Assembly (NCBI RefSeq): GCF_001425685.1
Contig: NZ_LMCY01000069.1
Location: forward strand, 37,208 to 101,207
From: Massilia sp. Root335
GTDB lineage: Bacteria; Pseudomonadota; Gammaproteobacteria; Burkholderiales; Burkholderiaceae_D
Length of the DNA: 64,000 nt
Direction of reading: 5' to 3'
Program-made: the position numbers and the translations under genes
Part shown: one piece after another, positions 8,151-16,818 of the stretch
Numbering within the stretch: position 1 is the first letter of the stretch
How the letters are laid out: every line of letters starts with the position of its first letter
Notes under the pieces: model-generated
What the model was told of the DNA's origin: nothing
Seen by the model: only the letters and a program-made list of their open reading frames with translations
Databases searched by the model: none

Positions 8151-8648
8151 ATGAAAGCATATTGGATCGCCGCCTTGTTCGCGGCGCCGCTGGCGCACGC
8201 CCATATCACCGTCGCGCCGGCCAGCGCGCCGGCGGGCGCCTACCAGACGCTCGTCTTCAAGGTCGGCCACGGCTGCGACGGCAGCGCCACCACCGGCATC
8301 ACGGTGTCGTTGCCCGACGGCGTGACGGCGAAGCCCATGCCCAAGCCGGGCTGGACCATCAACCTCGTCGACGGCAAGCTCGCGGCGCCGCTGCGCATGC
8401 ACGGGAAGACGATCACGAGCGCCGTGCGCGAGATCACCTGGCGCGGCGGCCCGCTGCCGGACGCGTACTACGATGAATTCACGCTGCAGGCCAGGCTGCC
8501 GGACGCGCCGGGCCGCTACGTGTTCAAGGTCGGCCAGCAGTGCGAGAAGGGCCGCGTGGACTGGGCCGACGATGCCGCATCGAAGACGCCCGCGCCCGTG
8601 CTGGAGGTGACGCCTGCCGGTATGAGCATGCCGATGCACCATCATTGA
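8151..8648 (+). CDS. YcnI-like copper-binding protein (DUF1775)
   Basis: A 165-residue exported protein of the YcnI/DUF1775 family. The signal peptide ends at AHA, leaving His18 as the mature N-terminus (HITVAPASAPAGAYQTL). Structural work on YcnI proteins shows Cu(II) held by this N-terminal His in a brace-like site. Further features are VFKVGHGCDGSATTGI and the LPDGVTAKPMPKPGW block near 55-70, both family hallmarks. Two cysteines (in HGCDG and QQCEKG) could form a disulfide. The tail is MSMPMHHH, an additional likely copper-binding cluster. The last gene of the operon, a TonB receptor, starts 7 bases after its stop. Confidence 0.9.
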   Translation: MKAYWIAALFAAPLAHAHITVAPASAPAGAYQTLVFKVGHGCDGSATTGITVSLPDGVTAKPMPKPGWTINLVDGKLAAPLRMHGKTITSAVREITWRGGPLPDAYYDEFTLQARLPDAPGRYVFKVGQQCEKGRVDWADDAASKTPAPVLEVTPAGMSMPMHHH

Positions 8649-8655
8649 GGCACGC

Positions 8656-10947
8656 ATGCGACATCGACATCATCGCCTTGCGCTCGCCGCATGGGCGTGC
8701 CTCGGCGCGTCCGCGCATGCCCACGCCGACGACACGCACCTGAACACCGTGATCGTGTCGGGCGGCCGCCCGACGTCGCTGCCCGCGCAGATCCCGACGA
8801 CGATCGAAGGCATCACCGGTGCCCAGGTCGAGGAGCGGATCAACGCGTTCGACAGCGAGGACGCGCTGAAATACCTGCCCAGCCTGAACGTGCGCAAGCG
8901 CTACACGGGCGACTACGACCACGCCGTGCTCGCGAGCCGCGCGTCCGGCACGGGCAACAGCGCGCGCTCGCTCGTGTACGCGGACGGCATCCTGCTCTCG
9001 AACCTGCTCGGCAACGGCGCCTCGTACACGCCGCGCTGGGGCCTCGTCACGCCCGACGAGATCGAACGCGTCGACGTGCTCTACGGCCCGTTCGCGGCCG
9101 CGTATCCGGGCAACTCGGTCGGCGCCGTCGTCGACTTCCAGACCCGCATGCCGACGAAGCGCGAAGCCCACGTCAAGCTGTCCGGCTACTCGCAGGGTTT
9201 CAAACTGTACCGCACGGACGACCGCTACGACGGCTGGCAGGGCAGCGCGGCGCTGGGCGACCGCAGCGGCGCGTGGTCGTGGTGGATCGACGTGTCGCGC
9301 ATGGACAGCGACGCGCAGCCGATCGCGTTCGCCAACAGGCTGCTGTCCAGCGGCATCCCGAACGGCGGCGGCATCCCGGTGACGGGCGCCGTCGCGGGCC
9401 GCAATCCGTCGGACAAGGACTGGTGGCTGCTCGGCGCGACGAGCCGGACGCGCACGGTGCAGGACCACGCGAAATTCAAGCTCGCCTGGGACATCACGCC
9501 GACGCTGCGCGCCAGCTACACGTTCGGCTGGTGGCGCAACGATGCCGCGCGCACGGCCGAATCGTACCTGCGCGACGCGGCCGGCAACCCCGTCGTCACG
9601 GCGCCCCGCGTGAACATCGACGGCCGCGCGTACGACATCAAGGCGTCCGACTTCGCGCCCAGCCGCGGCACGCTGGAGCATGCGCTGCACGGGCTGTCGC
9701 TCAAGAAGCACAGCCGCGCCACGTTCGACTGGGAGATCGCCGCCAGCGTCTACGACTATGCGCGCGATCTCGTGCGCACGCCGACGGTGCCGGTGCCGGA
9801 TGCGGACACGAACGGCGCCGGCCAGGTCACGGACATGCACGGCAGCGGCTGGAACATGCTGGCATTGAAAGGCATCTGGCGGCCGGATGCCGGCGCGCTG
9901 TCCGGCCACACGGTCGAATTCGGGCTGCAGTCCGATCACGCCCGGCTGCGCACCCGCGTGTTCGGCAGCGGCACGGACTGGCTGCACGCGGGCGACGGCC
10001 GGCAGGTCTCCATCTTCAACGGGAACACCTGGCTGGAAAGCCTGTACGCGCAGGACAGCTGGCGCATCGCCGACGCCTGGCGCGCCACGCTGGGTGCGCG
10101 CTTCGAGCGGTGGCGCGCGTATGGCGGCGAGCTGTCGAACGCCGTGCTGGCGGCGCCGCTGCCGTTCCCGGACCGCAGCGAGACGGCATGGTCGCCCAAG
10201 GCCGCGCTGGCGTGGCGCGCGAGCCCGGACTGGACATTGAAGGCATCGACGGGCCGCGCGGTACGCGATCCGACGGCGGCCGAGCTGTTTCAAGGGACTA
10301 TCGTCGACAATGCGATCGTCAACGGCAATCCGCACCTGAAGGCGGAAAAGTCGTGGACGAGCGAGCTGTCGGCCGAGACGCTCGGCGACAAAGGCTCGCT
10401 GCGCGTGACGCTGTTCCGCGAGACGACGCGCGACGCGCTGTATTCGCAGCCGCTGCTGGTGAGCGGCGGGACGACCGTGAACACGGTGCAGAACGTGGGC
10501 CGCATCCGCACCGACGGCCTCGAAGTGGCGGCGCAGGCGGACGATGTCGGCGTGCAGGGATTCGGGCTGTCGTCCAGCCTGACGTTTGCCGACTCCATCA
10601 TCACGGAGAACGCGGGCTTTCCGGCAAGCGTGGGCAAGTGGCAGCCGCGCGTGCCGCGCTGGCGCGCGACGATGCTGGCGACGTGGAAGGCGAACGACAA
10701 GTGGACGGCCACCCTCGGCGCCCGCTACAGCGGCCGCCAGTACTCGACGCTGGACAACAGCGACCCGAACGGCAATGCGTACATGGGGACGTCGGACTAT
10801 CTCGTGATCGATACGCGGCTGCGCTATCGCTTCGACCGCCAGTGGAGCGCGGCGGTCGGGGTGGACAACCTCAACGACCGCAAGTACTGGGCGTTTCACC
10901 CGTACACGCAGCGGACCGTGGTGGCCGAGGTGCGTTGGGATCTGTAG
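8656..10947 (+). CDS. TonB-dependent receptor of the copper operon
   Basis: A 763-residue outer-membrane active transporter. It has a signal peptide (LALAAWACLGASAHAHA), a TonB-box-like NTVIVSGG near 30-37, a plug domain at about 40-165 (IERVDVLYGPFAAAYPGNSVGAVVDF) and a beta-barrel ending in Trp-Asp-Leu after VVAEVRWDL. Its position immediately behind PCu(A)C and YcnI genes strongly suggests that the ligand is copper or a copper complex, as for OprC/NosA-type receptors. That is inference from context; OprC-type metal ligands were not located. The receptor needs the TonB-ExbB-ExbD complex, which is not encoded in this window. Confidence 0.9.
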   Translation: MRHRHHRLALAAWACLGASAHAHADDTHLNTVIVSGGRPTSLPAQIPTTIEGITGAQVEERINAFDSEDALKYLPSLNVRKRYTGDYDHAVLASRASGTGNSARSLVYADGILLSNLLGNGASYTPRWGLVTPDEIERVDVLYGPFAAAYPGNSVGAVVDFQTRMPTKREAHVKLSGYSQGFKLYRTDDRYDGWQGSAALGDRSGAWSWWIDVSRMDSDAQPIAFANRLLSSGIPNGGGIPVTGAVAGRNPSDKDWWLLGATSRTRTVQDHAKFKLAWDITPTLRASYTFGWWRNDAARTAESYLRDAAGNPVVTAPRVNIDGRAYDIKASDFAPSRGTLEHALHGLSLKKHSRATFDWEIAASVYDYARDLVRTPTVPVPDADTNGAGQVTDMHGSGWNMLALKGIWRPDAGALSGHTVEFGLQSDHARLRTRVFGSGTDWLHAGDGRQVSIFNGNTWLESLYAQDSWRIADAWRATLGARFERWRAYGGELSNAVLAAPLPFPDRSETAWSPKAALAWRASPDWTLKASTGRAVRDPTAAELFQGTIVDNAIVNGNPHLKAEKSWTSELSAETLGDKGSLRVTLFRETTRDALYSQPLLVSGGTTVNTVQNVGRIRTDGLEVAAQADDVGVQGFGLSSSLTFADSIITENAGFPASVGKWQPRVPRWRATMLATWKANDKWTATLGARYSGRQYSTLDNSDPNGNAYMGTSDYLVIDTRLRYRFDRQWSAAVGVDNLNDRKYWAFHPYTQRTVVAEVRWDL

Positions 10948-10988
10948 CGTGGACGGCGCGGTCCGTGCGGCCGTTCAGCCGCAGCGGC

Positions 10989-11016
10989 AGGGTGGGCACC
11001 CTGCGCCCACCCTACG
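10989..11016. repeat. GTGGGCAC palindrome, copy 1
   Basis: AGGGTGGGCACCCTGCGCCCACCCTACG forms a near-perfect hairpin between the convergent TonB receptor and DUF2807 genes, ending one base before the DUF2807 stop codon. It may serve both transcripts as a 3'-end structure. It belongs to the interspersed family described in the findings. Confidence 0.75.
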
Positions 11017-11017
11017 A

Positions 11018-11788
11018 TCAGCGCGGCGCCGCGCCCAGCCGGCGCACATTGCCCGATCCGACCACGGACCGGGTCACGTGCGGATCGCCGTAGTAACTGA
11101 CGTCCCCGGAGCCGGCCACCGTCAGGCCCAGGCTCTCCTTCACCCACAAGGTCACGTTGCCGGAGCCCGCCACGGTGACGCTGGCGTTGTCGGCGCGCAC
11201 ATGGGCCAGGTCGACGGTGCCGGAGCCGCCGATCGAGATCGACGTGCTGCGCGCCGTGCCGCCGGCCACCTTGAGGTCGCCGCTCCCGCCGAGGGCGACG
11301 TTGACGGTATCGCCCTCGACGCGGCCGACCTTGATGGCGCCCGAGCCGCCCACGTCGAACTTGACGCGGCCGCCGTGCACGACGTCGGCATCGATATTGC
11401 CCGAGCCGCCCAGCACGAGGCGGTCGACGCTGCGCGCCTGCACGACGATTTTCAGGTTGCGGGTGCGCAGGTTCGCGTTGTGTTTTGCCCGGATCTTCAG
11501 CGTGCCGTCCTCGACGACGGTCTCGATCAGCGGCAGCAGGTTGTCGTCCGTGTCGATGGTGAGACCTTCGCGGCCGCTGCCGCTCTTGATCTCGACATTG
11601 CCGGGCAGGGACATCGCGACCCCGTCGAAATGGGCGACGTCGCGCGCCTGGTGCTGGATCTTGCCGCTGCCTTGCACCTGTTCGCTCTTGCCCCAGCTCC
11701 AGTCGCCAGCGACGGCCTGCGGCGCGACGGCGATGCAGGCGAGGGCGCAGGCGGCGATGACGAGGCGGCGGGTTTTATTGTCGATCAT
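11018..11788 (-). CDS. DUF2807 (GIN-type adhesin-like) exported protein
   Basis: A 256-residue protein with a signal peptide (LVIAACALACIAVAPQAVAG) and a right-handed beta-helix-like body built on a repeated GSG step. Instances are LGGSGNID, VGGSGAIK, LGGSGDLK, IGGSGTVD, VAGSGNVT and VAGSGDVS, spaced about 20-25 residues apart. This is the DUF2807/head-GIN family, secreted or surface-anchored proteins of unknown function. The start at 11788 is preceded by AGGAGA. An in-frame upstream ATG at 11917 has no ribosome site and gives unlikely sequence. The gene is convergent with the copper receptor gene. Confidence 0.88.
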   Translation of the reverse strand: MIDNKTRRLVIAACALACIAVAPQAVAGDWSWGKSEQVQGSGKIQHQARDVAHFDGVAMSLPGNVEIKSGSGREGLTIDTDDNLLPLIETVVEDGTLKIRAKHNANLRTRNLKIVVQARSVDRLVLGGSGNIDADVVHGGRVKFDVGGSGAIKVGRVEGDTVNVALGGSGDLKVAGGTARSTSISIGGSGTVDLAHVRADNASVTVAGSGNVTLWVKESLGLTVAGSGDVSYYGDPHVTRSVVGSGNVRRLGAAPR

Positions 11789-11993
11789 GATGTTCTCCTG
11801 AGTACGTGGATGTTCTCGATGGGTACATCGTAGGCGCGAGGCGGGCGTCACGATACCGGTTTGCGACAGGCCGCACGAAAACCGGACCGGACTGCATGCT
11901 CGCGGGGTGAACTGCATATGTTCCGGCGGCGTTCGTCAGATCGTCATCCCGCCGTCAGCGAGGCATCAGCGCGTCGTCGGCACGTTATTAGCA

Positions 11994-12073
11994 CGTCGTT
12001 CCCGCGCAGGCGGGAACCCAATTTCGCCGGAGATGGCCGCAAAACTTGGGTCCCCGCCTGCGCGGGGACGACG
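11994..12073. repeat. REP-like palindrome CGTTCCCGCGCAGGCGGGAA, copy 1
   Basis: Two 28-base arms (11994-12021 and 12046-12073) are imperfect reverse complements around a 24-base spacer, and each arm itself contains a CCCGCGCAGGCGGG-type hairpin. It occupies most of the 309-base gap between the DUF2807 and GH3 genes, in which no other feature was seen. A second copy closes the window at 63918-63998. Confidence 0.8.
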
Positions 12074-12097
12074 GGATAGGGCACATCGGGCCAGGAC

Positions 12098-14704
12098 TTA
12101 TTTTGGCAACGCGGAGGGCGCCCCCGTCACCGCGAGCGCCGCCTTGACGGTCTGCGCGTGGCCCGGCTGGCCGCCGCCCAGGTAGATCGTGTACGTACCC
12201 GGCATCACCTTGCGCGCGCCGGCCGCGTCGACCTGCGACAGCGCGCGCGCATCGAGGACCAGCGCGACCCGGGTGCGCTCGCCCGCCTTCAGGTGCACGC
12301 GGCGGAACGCCGCGAGCGTCGGATTGGCGGCGTCGCCCGGTTTGGCCACGTACAGCTGGACGACCTCGTCGCCGTCACGCTTGCCCGTGTTGGCCACCTC
12401 GACGTCCACGTCGACGGGCGCGCCGGCCGCGATGGTCGGCGCCGACAGCGCCGGCGTACCGTAGCGGAACGTCGTGTACGACAGGCCGTGGCCGAACGGG
12501 TACAGCACCTGGCCCTTGAAATAGCGGTAGGTGCGCCCAATCATGCGGTAGTCGCCGAACGCGGGCAGGTCGTCCACGCCGCGGTAGAACGTGACGGGCA
12601 GGCGCCCGGCCGGGCTGTAGTCGCCGGCGATCAGGCCGGCCACGGCGTGGCCGCCTTCGCCGCCCGGATACCAGGCCTGGATAATCGCGGGCACGTGCTT
12701 GTCGGCCCAGTTGACGGCCAGCGCGCTGCCGCTCATCAGCACGAGCACGGTCGGCTTGCCGGCCGCGACGACCTGTTCCAGCAGGCGTTCCTGCGGCGCG
12801 GGCAGGTCCAGGCTGGTGCGGTCGCCGCCCATGAAACCGGGCACCTGCAGCTTGAGTTCCTCGCCCTCCAGGTTGGCCGACAGGCCCGCGACGTACACGA
12901 CCAGGTCCGCGCGGCGGGCCAGGGCGACGGCCTCCTTGCCGCCGTCGACCGGCGTGCTCCACACGAGTTTCTGGTCGCCGCGCGCGCCGCGCTGCACGGC
13001 CTCGATCCTGACCGGATACGTGCGTCCCGCCTGCAGCGTCGCCTTGCCGGCCGCGATCGACGGCGAGTCCACGACGTCCCACGCATCCACGACGAGCTTG
13101 CCGTCGACCCAGATGCGGTAGCCGGCATTGCTCAGGAAGCGCAGGCCGTAGTCGCCGGTGCGCGGCGCCTTCAGGTAGCCGGTCCAGCGCGTGGACGCAT
13201 TGCGGCCGCCGTCCTGCCACGCGGCGCGGGCATTGGTTTCCGTGGCGCCGTGCGCGGTGCCCGCCAGGTCCGGACCGGCGAAGTGTTCGGCGGCGAGGCC
13301 GGGCGTGCGGCACGCGGCATCGACACACAGGCTGGCGTCCGGCACCGGCGGCTCGGCCGGGCCGACGAGGCCCGTGCCCGGCGCGTACAGGATCGTCGCA
13401 TCCGGGAAGCGGGCGCGGATGCCCGCGAGCACGGTCACGGGGTGGGACGGCTGGCCGTTGTAATTGCCGACCAGCGCATCCTCGCTGTCCGCGTTCGGGC
13501 CGATGACGGCGATGGTCCGCGGCGCCTTCTTGAGCGGCAGCAGGCCGTCGTTCTTCAGCAGCACCATCGCCTCTTGCGCCGTCTTGAGGGCGACGGCGCG
13601 GTGGGCCGGCGTGTCGTTGTCGTCGGGCCGGATGCCCGCGTAGGCCTTGGGCGGATTCGGGTCGAGCAGGCCGAGGCGGATGCGCCCCGCGAACAGGCGC
13701 ACGAGGGCGCGGTCGATGACGGCCTCCTTCAGCTCGCCGTGGCGCACGGCGTTCGCGATGGGGCCGGCCTCGGTCGTCATCTTGTTGCGGTAGTCGCCGC
13801 AGATCAGGTCCATGCCGGCCGTGAACGCGGCGGTCACCGCCTGTTCTGGCGTCCTGGTGTAATGGAGGCTGTCGGCGCGGTAGATATTCGCGGCGGCGCC
13901 GCAGTCCGACACGACGAAGCCGCTGAACCCCCAGGCGCGGCGCAGGCGCGCATCGAGCAGGTCGTCGCTGGCGCACGCGGGGACGCCGTTGACGGCGTTG
14001 TAGGCGCACATGACGGATGCCACTTTGCCTTCCGTGACGGTGGCGCGGAATGCGGGCAGGTACGTGTCTTCGAGGTCGTGCGGGGACGGGTGGACGTCTT
14101 CGCGGTGGCGGTTCGATTCCGGTCCGCTGTGCACGGCGAAGTGCTTGGCGGTGGCGATCGTCTTGAACGAGGCAGGATCGTCACCCTGCAGGCCGCGGAT
14201 GAAGTTCACGGCGATGCGCGACGTGAGGTACGGGTCCTCGCCATACGTCTCCTGGCCACGGCCCCAGCGCGGATCGCGGAAGATGTTGATGTTGGGCGAC
14301 CACACGGTGAGACCGCGATACCAGTCCGTGCCGCCGTCCGGGGATCGCGTCGCCATGTACTTGGCGCGGAATTCCGTTGCGATGACGTCGCCCACGTCGT
14401 GCATCAGCGTCTCGTCCCACGTGGCCGCCATGCCGACGGCCTGCGGGAACACGGTCGCGTACCCGGCCCGCGCGACGCCGTGCAGGCCCTCGTTCCACCA
14501 GTTGTAGCGCGGGATCTTCAGGCGCGGGATCGCCGGCGTGTCGTTGCCGAGCTGGGCGGCTTTTTCCTCCAGCGTCATGCGCGCGACGAGGTCGGCGGCG
14601 CGCGCCTCGGGCGTCTGCTGGGCCAGCGCCGGTGCCGCCGCGCACAGGGCGGCCAGCGCGAGCGGGGCGAGCGTGAAGGGGATGCGGCGTGGTTCGTGGT
14701 TCAT
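12098..14704 (-). CDS. GH3 beta-glucosidase / beta-xylosidase with PA14 insert
   Basis: An 868-residue exported glycoside hydrolase family 3 enzyme removing terminal beta-glucosyl or beta-xylosyl residues. Order of parts: signal peptide (cleavage near LAQQTP); GH3 N-terminal barrel about 35-345, with KHFAVHSGPESNRH and the nucleophile Asp267 in GFVVSDCGA. Next is the GH3 C-terminal domain from about 375, interrupted by a PA14 carbohydrate-binding domain (about 468-588, AAEHFAGPDL...WVDGKLVVDAWD). It resumes with VVYVAGLSANLEGEE and closes with an FnIII-like domain (about 765-860). The opening NWWNEGLHGVAR resembles xylosidase/arabinosidase members, so xyloside activity is plausible. No adjacent transporter or regulator is seen. 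Confidence 0.93.
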   Translation of the reverse strand: MNHEPRRIPFTLAPLALAALCAAAPALAQQTPEARAADLVARMTLEEKAAQLGNDTPAIPRLKIPRYNWWNEGLHGVARAGYATVFPQAVGMAATWDETLMHDVGDVIATEFRAKYMATRSPDGGTDWYRGLTVWSPNINIFRDPRWGRGQETYGEDPYLTSRIAVNFIRGLQGDDPASFKTIATAKHFAVHSGPESNRHREDVHPSPHDLEDTYLPAFRATVTEGKVASVMCAYNAVNGVPACASDDLLDARLRRAWGFSGFVVSDCGAAANIYRADSLHYTRTPEQAVTAAFTAGMDLICGDYRNKMTTEAGPIANAVRHGELKEAVIDRALVRLFAGRIRLGLLDPNPPKAYAGIRPDDNDTPAHRAVALKTAQEAMVLLKNDGLLPLKKAPRTIAVIGPNADSEDALVGNYNGQPSHPVTVLAGIRARFPDATILYAPGTGLVGPAEPPVPDASLCVDAACRTPGLAAEHFAGPDLAGTAHGATETNARAAWQDGGRNASTRWTGYLKAPRTGDYGLRFLSNAGYRIWVDGKLVVDAWDVVDSPSIAAGKATLQAGRTYPVRIEAVQRGARGDQKLVWSTPVDGGKEAVALARRADLVVYVAGLSANLEGEELKLQVPGFMGGDRTSLDLPAPQERLLEQVVAAGKPTVLVLMSGSALAVNWADKHVPAIIQAWYPGGEGGHAVAGLIAGDYSPAGRLPVTFYRGVDDLPAFGDYRMIGRTYRYFKGQVLYPFGHGLSYTTFRYGTPALSAPTIAAGAPVDVDVEVANTGKRDGDEVVQLYVAKPGDAANPTLAAFRRVHLKAGERTRVALVLDARALSQVDAAGARKVMPGTYTIYLGGGQPGHAQTVKAALAVTGAPSALPK

Positions 14705-14844
14705 CGTAGTCTCCTGTTATTGGTTTCTGGCGATGCTAACACGAAAATGTCATGCGCTAACAATGAGCGAAAACACAACGCGATGTGGCGGCGACGGCAC
14801 GTCCGGGGCTTGGTCTTGGAAAAAATATCTTTCCAGTTGGAATT

Positions 14845-14878
14845 TTGACAGCATGCTGGTTTTATAATCAACGCATCG
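14845..14878 (+). promoter_or_regulatory. Promoter-like elements upstream of the PilT-like gene
   Basis: TTGACA (14845-14850) and TATAAT (14873-14878) both match sigma-70 consensus exactly, but the 22-base spacer is longer than the usual 16-18. Either only the -10 is used with another -35, or the promoter is weak or activator-dependent. Confidence 0.4.
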
Positions 14879-14908
14879 CTCATCCGAGCCCGTTTGGTAC
14901 ATCGAAGA

Positions 14909-16033
14909 ATGATGGAACACCACCAGTCGTCGCAGATCCCCACCCTGTCGTATATCGAAAACGAAGACCACCCGGTGTTCGGGACCCTGGTCGAGCAGAT
15001 CCTGCACCTGCTGAATTCGAAGCTGGTGTTTTCCGACATCATCATCCACCAGAACAGTCCGCTGATGCTGCGCCAGCCGAAGGGCCTCGTGGCCGTGACG
15101 GATTCGCCCATCACGAAGGAAGAGCTGGAAGAATTCTTCGACGTCATCGAGCCGAACTGGGCCGAGCGCATCGTCGACCGCGCGTTCGACCGCTCGATCG
15201 ACCTGCACACCGCGCGCATCCGCGCCAACTGCTTCAGCTTCCAGGGCAAGAAGCGCCTCGGCTGCGTGATCCGCCGCTTCCCGAAGGAACCGCTGGCGCT
15301 GGACACCCTCGGCCTGCACGCGGACGAGCGCGAATTCGCGCGCCTGACGAGCGGCCTGGTCCTGATCATCGGCGACACGTGCCAGGGCAAGTCGACCACC
15401 ATCGCTTCCATCCTCGACGAGATCAACCGGCAGCGCTCGGGCCACATCATCACCATCGAAGACCCGGTCGAGACCCTGATCCCGCAGCGCAAATGCATCA
15501 TCACGCAGCGCGAGGTGGGCGTCGACGGCGACGTCGAAAGCTATTACCTGGGCGCGCTGGACGCGCTGCGCGAGCGGCCGGACGTGATCGTCATCGGCGA
15601 AATCCGCGACGCCCAGACGGCCCAGGAAGCGCTGGCGCTGGCCGAGTCGGGCCCGCTCGTGCTGGCGACCCTCCATGCGCGCTCGACGGAACTCGGGCTG
15701 CAGAAGATGCTGCGCCTGCTGGGCAATTCGGAAGCGCAGGGCCAGGCCCTCGCACACGCGCTGCGCGGCGTGCTGTGCCAGGCGCTGCTGCCGTCGAAGC
15801 AGGGCAACCGTTATCACCTCGCCACGGAGTGCCTGACGCTCAGCCCGGCCGTCGGCGCGATGATCGAGGAGGGCGACCTGGGCGCCATCCGCGCGCACAT
15901 GAACGCGGGCCGCGGGCCCGGCTGCCACACGATGAACAGCGTGCTGGAAGCGCTGCTGGCGGCGCACAAGGTCGGCGTCGACGACGCGCGCGCCGCGACG
16001 ACGGACCGGATCGGCTTCGCCGAGATGGTCTGA
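14909..16033 (+). CDS. PilT/PilU-like type IV pilus retraction ATPase, divergent orphan
   Basis: About 374 residues with the secretion-ATPase layout: N-terminal PAS-like domain, then RecA-like domain. The Walker A loop is GDTCQGKS (about 155-162), which fits GxxxxGK(S/T) but lacks the GPTGSGKST of ordinary PilT/PilU. The Asp box (ITIEDPVE), Walker B (VIVIGEIRD) and His box (ATLHARSTE) are all present, so the protein is probably active. It would drive pilus retraction or a related motor. No pil genes flank it. The start is uncertain: ATG at 14909 or 14912, or TTG at 14894; none has a strong ribosome site. Confidence 0.85.
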   Translation: MMEHHQSSQIPTLSYIENEDHPVFGTLVEQILHLLNSKLVFSDIIIHQNSPLMLRQPKGLVAVTDSPITKEELEEFFDVIEPNWAERIVDRAFDRSIDLHTARIRANCFSFQGKKRLGCVIRRFPKEPLALDTLGLHADEREFARLTSGLVLIIGDTCQGKSTTIASILDEINRQRSGHIITIEDPVETLIPQRKCIITQREVGVDGDVESYYLGALDALRERPDVIVIGEIRDAQTAQEALALAESGPLVLATLHARSTELGLQKMLRLLGNSEAQGQALAHALRGVLCQALLPSKQGNRYHLATECLTLSPAVGAMIEEGDLGAIRAHMNAGRGPGCHTMNSVLEALLAAHKVGVDDARAATTDRIGFAEMV

Positions 16034-16052
16034 CCGCGATCGGGTAGTGCTG

Positions 16053-16268
16053 CTATCCGATCGTGTTCATCTCGCTTTCATCCTCGGTGTAGCGCACGGG
16101 CGCCAGGTTGTGCCTGGCGATGAGTTCCGGCACGGTCGCCGGGGCGCCCCGTTCGATGCGTTCGTATTCCAGGACGTGATCGAGCATCTCCGCCTCGCTG
16201 CAGCGGCCGGGCGTCGCGAATTCCAGCGGTTCCTCGTTATTGCGGTACCAGACTCGATAAATCGGCAT
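16053..16268 (-). CDS. Small hypothetical protein (71 aa)
   Basis: A 71-residue acidic protein (MPIYRVWYRNNEEPLEFATP...), of which the last 20 residues are rich in Glu, Asp and Asn. The start is backed by CAGGAGAC 7 bases upstream and codon use matches the genome, so it is likely expressed. I do not recognise a family. It faces the PilT-like gene end to end (19-base gap) and marks the edge of the lower-GC patch to its right. Confidence 0.55.
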   Translation of the reverse strand: MPIYRVWYRNNEEPLEFATPGRCSEAEMLDHVLEYERIERGAPATVPELIARHNLAPVRYTEDESEMNTIG

Positions 16269-16353
16269 GCCAGTCTCCTGATGGTGGATGTCCGCAGTAT
16301 GCCAGATCGGCCGAGCGCGCCGGCGCCGCGCGGCGCCTGTCGGTGCGTCAGGA

Positions 16354-16566
16354 TCATGCGATCAGCCAGCCCGGGTTGACCGGTACCGGGATCGTGATCG
16401 GACGCCCGGCCTGGCCGTCGATTCCAGAAAAATGAATTTTGTCGCAATGTGCGAGCGTTCCCGGATTTCCCCTCAATAGAATCAGTCCATTTGAAGAGCT
16501 GATGGCATGACGCCCGACGAATTTCTCGTTCACTTTATCGAGATCCGATATATCGAGATCCGACAT
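16354..16566 (-). CDS. Hypothetical protein, possible fragment
   Basis: A 70-residue open frame (opening MSDLDISDLDKVNEKFVG, closing PVNPGWLIA) with protein-like composition but no ribosome site at the ATG. The first codons contain a tandem 12-base duplication (TCGGATCTCGAT twice), which creates the SDLDISDLD repeat. The same frame is open upstream for 10 more codons to a TGA. It shares its frame with the fragment at 16618-16818 and is separated from it by two stops. It may be the tail of a broken gene. Family unknown. Confidence 0.35.
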   Translation of the reverse strand: MSDLDISDLDKVNEKFVGRHAISSSNGLILLRGNPGTLAHCDKIHFSGIDGQAGRPITIPVPVNPGWLIA

Positions 16567-16617
16567 GGATAGGGGCGGTCGGTCGACGAACGCTGGTCAA
16601 GGTGAGCCTGAGGTTTT

Positions 16618-16818
16618 TCACGTCCAATCGAGATGCCGGTAGCGCGACAAACGGAACCATTCCGCATTAATGTCCTGAATCGGGTCCGGCCGGCCCACGA
16701 TGGACGACAGGCCATGCATAAGTTCCCCGGCGCCTTCAATTAATGGAATTTGCGGGAGATTCTCTCGACGTTGATCCCAAAGGAACGGATAAACATTGAA
16801 TCCGCCTTTACCGTCAAT
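16618..16818 (-). pseudogene. Frameshifted C-terminal segment overlapping the secreted-protein gene
   Basis: A 66-residue open frame with no usable start codon. It includes NVYPFLWDQRRENLPQIP and ends RLSRYRHLDWT before a TGA. Its composition (Trp, Tyr and Arg in ordinary proportions, no GC-driven bias) is that of a real protein. It overlaps the last 79 bases of the 16740-17399 frame. If one base were added near 16810, the upstream protein would continue directly into this segment, so I read it as the displaced true C-terminus of that gene or a relic of a paralogue. A sequencing error would look the same. Confidence 0.45.

Noticed and set aside
8524..10899. Long minus-strand frame opposite the copper TonB receptor
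   Set aside because: Low-complexity Arg/Ala/His-rich antisense frame without signal, domain or ribosome site.
12158..14848. Long plus-strand frame opposite the GH3 gene
   Set aside because: An antisense shadow with biased composition. The minus-strand GH3 protein has complete family motifs.
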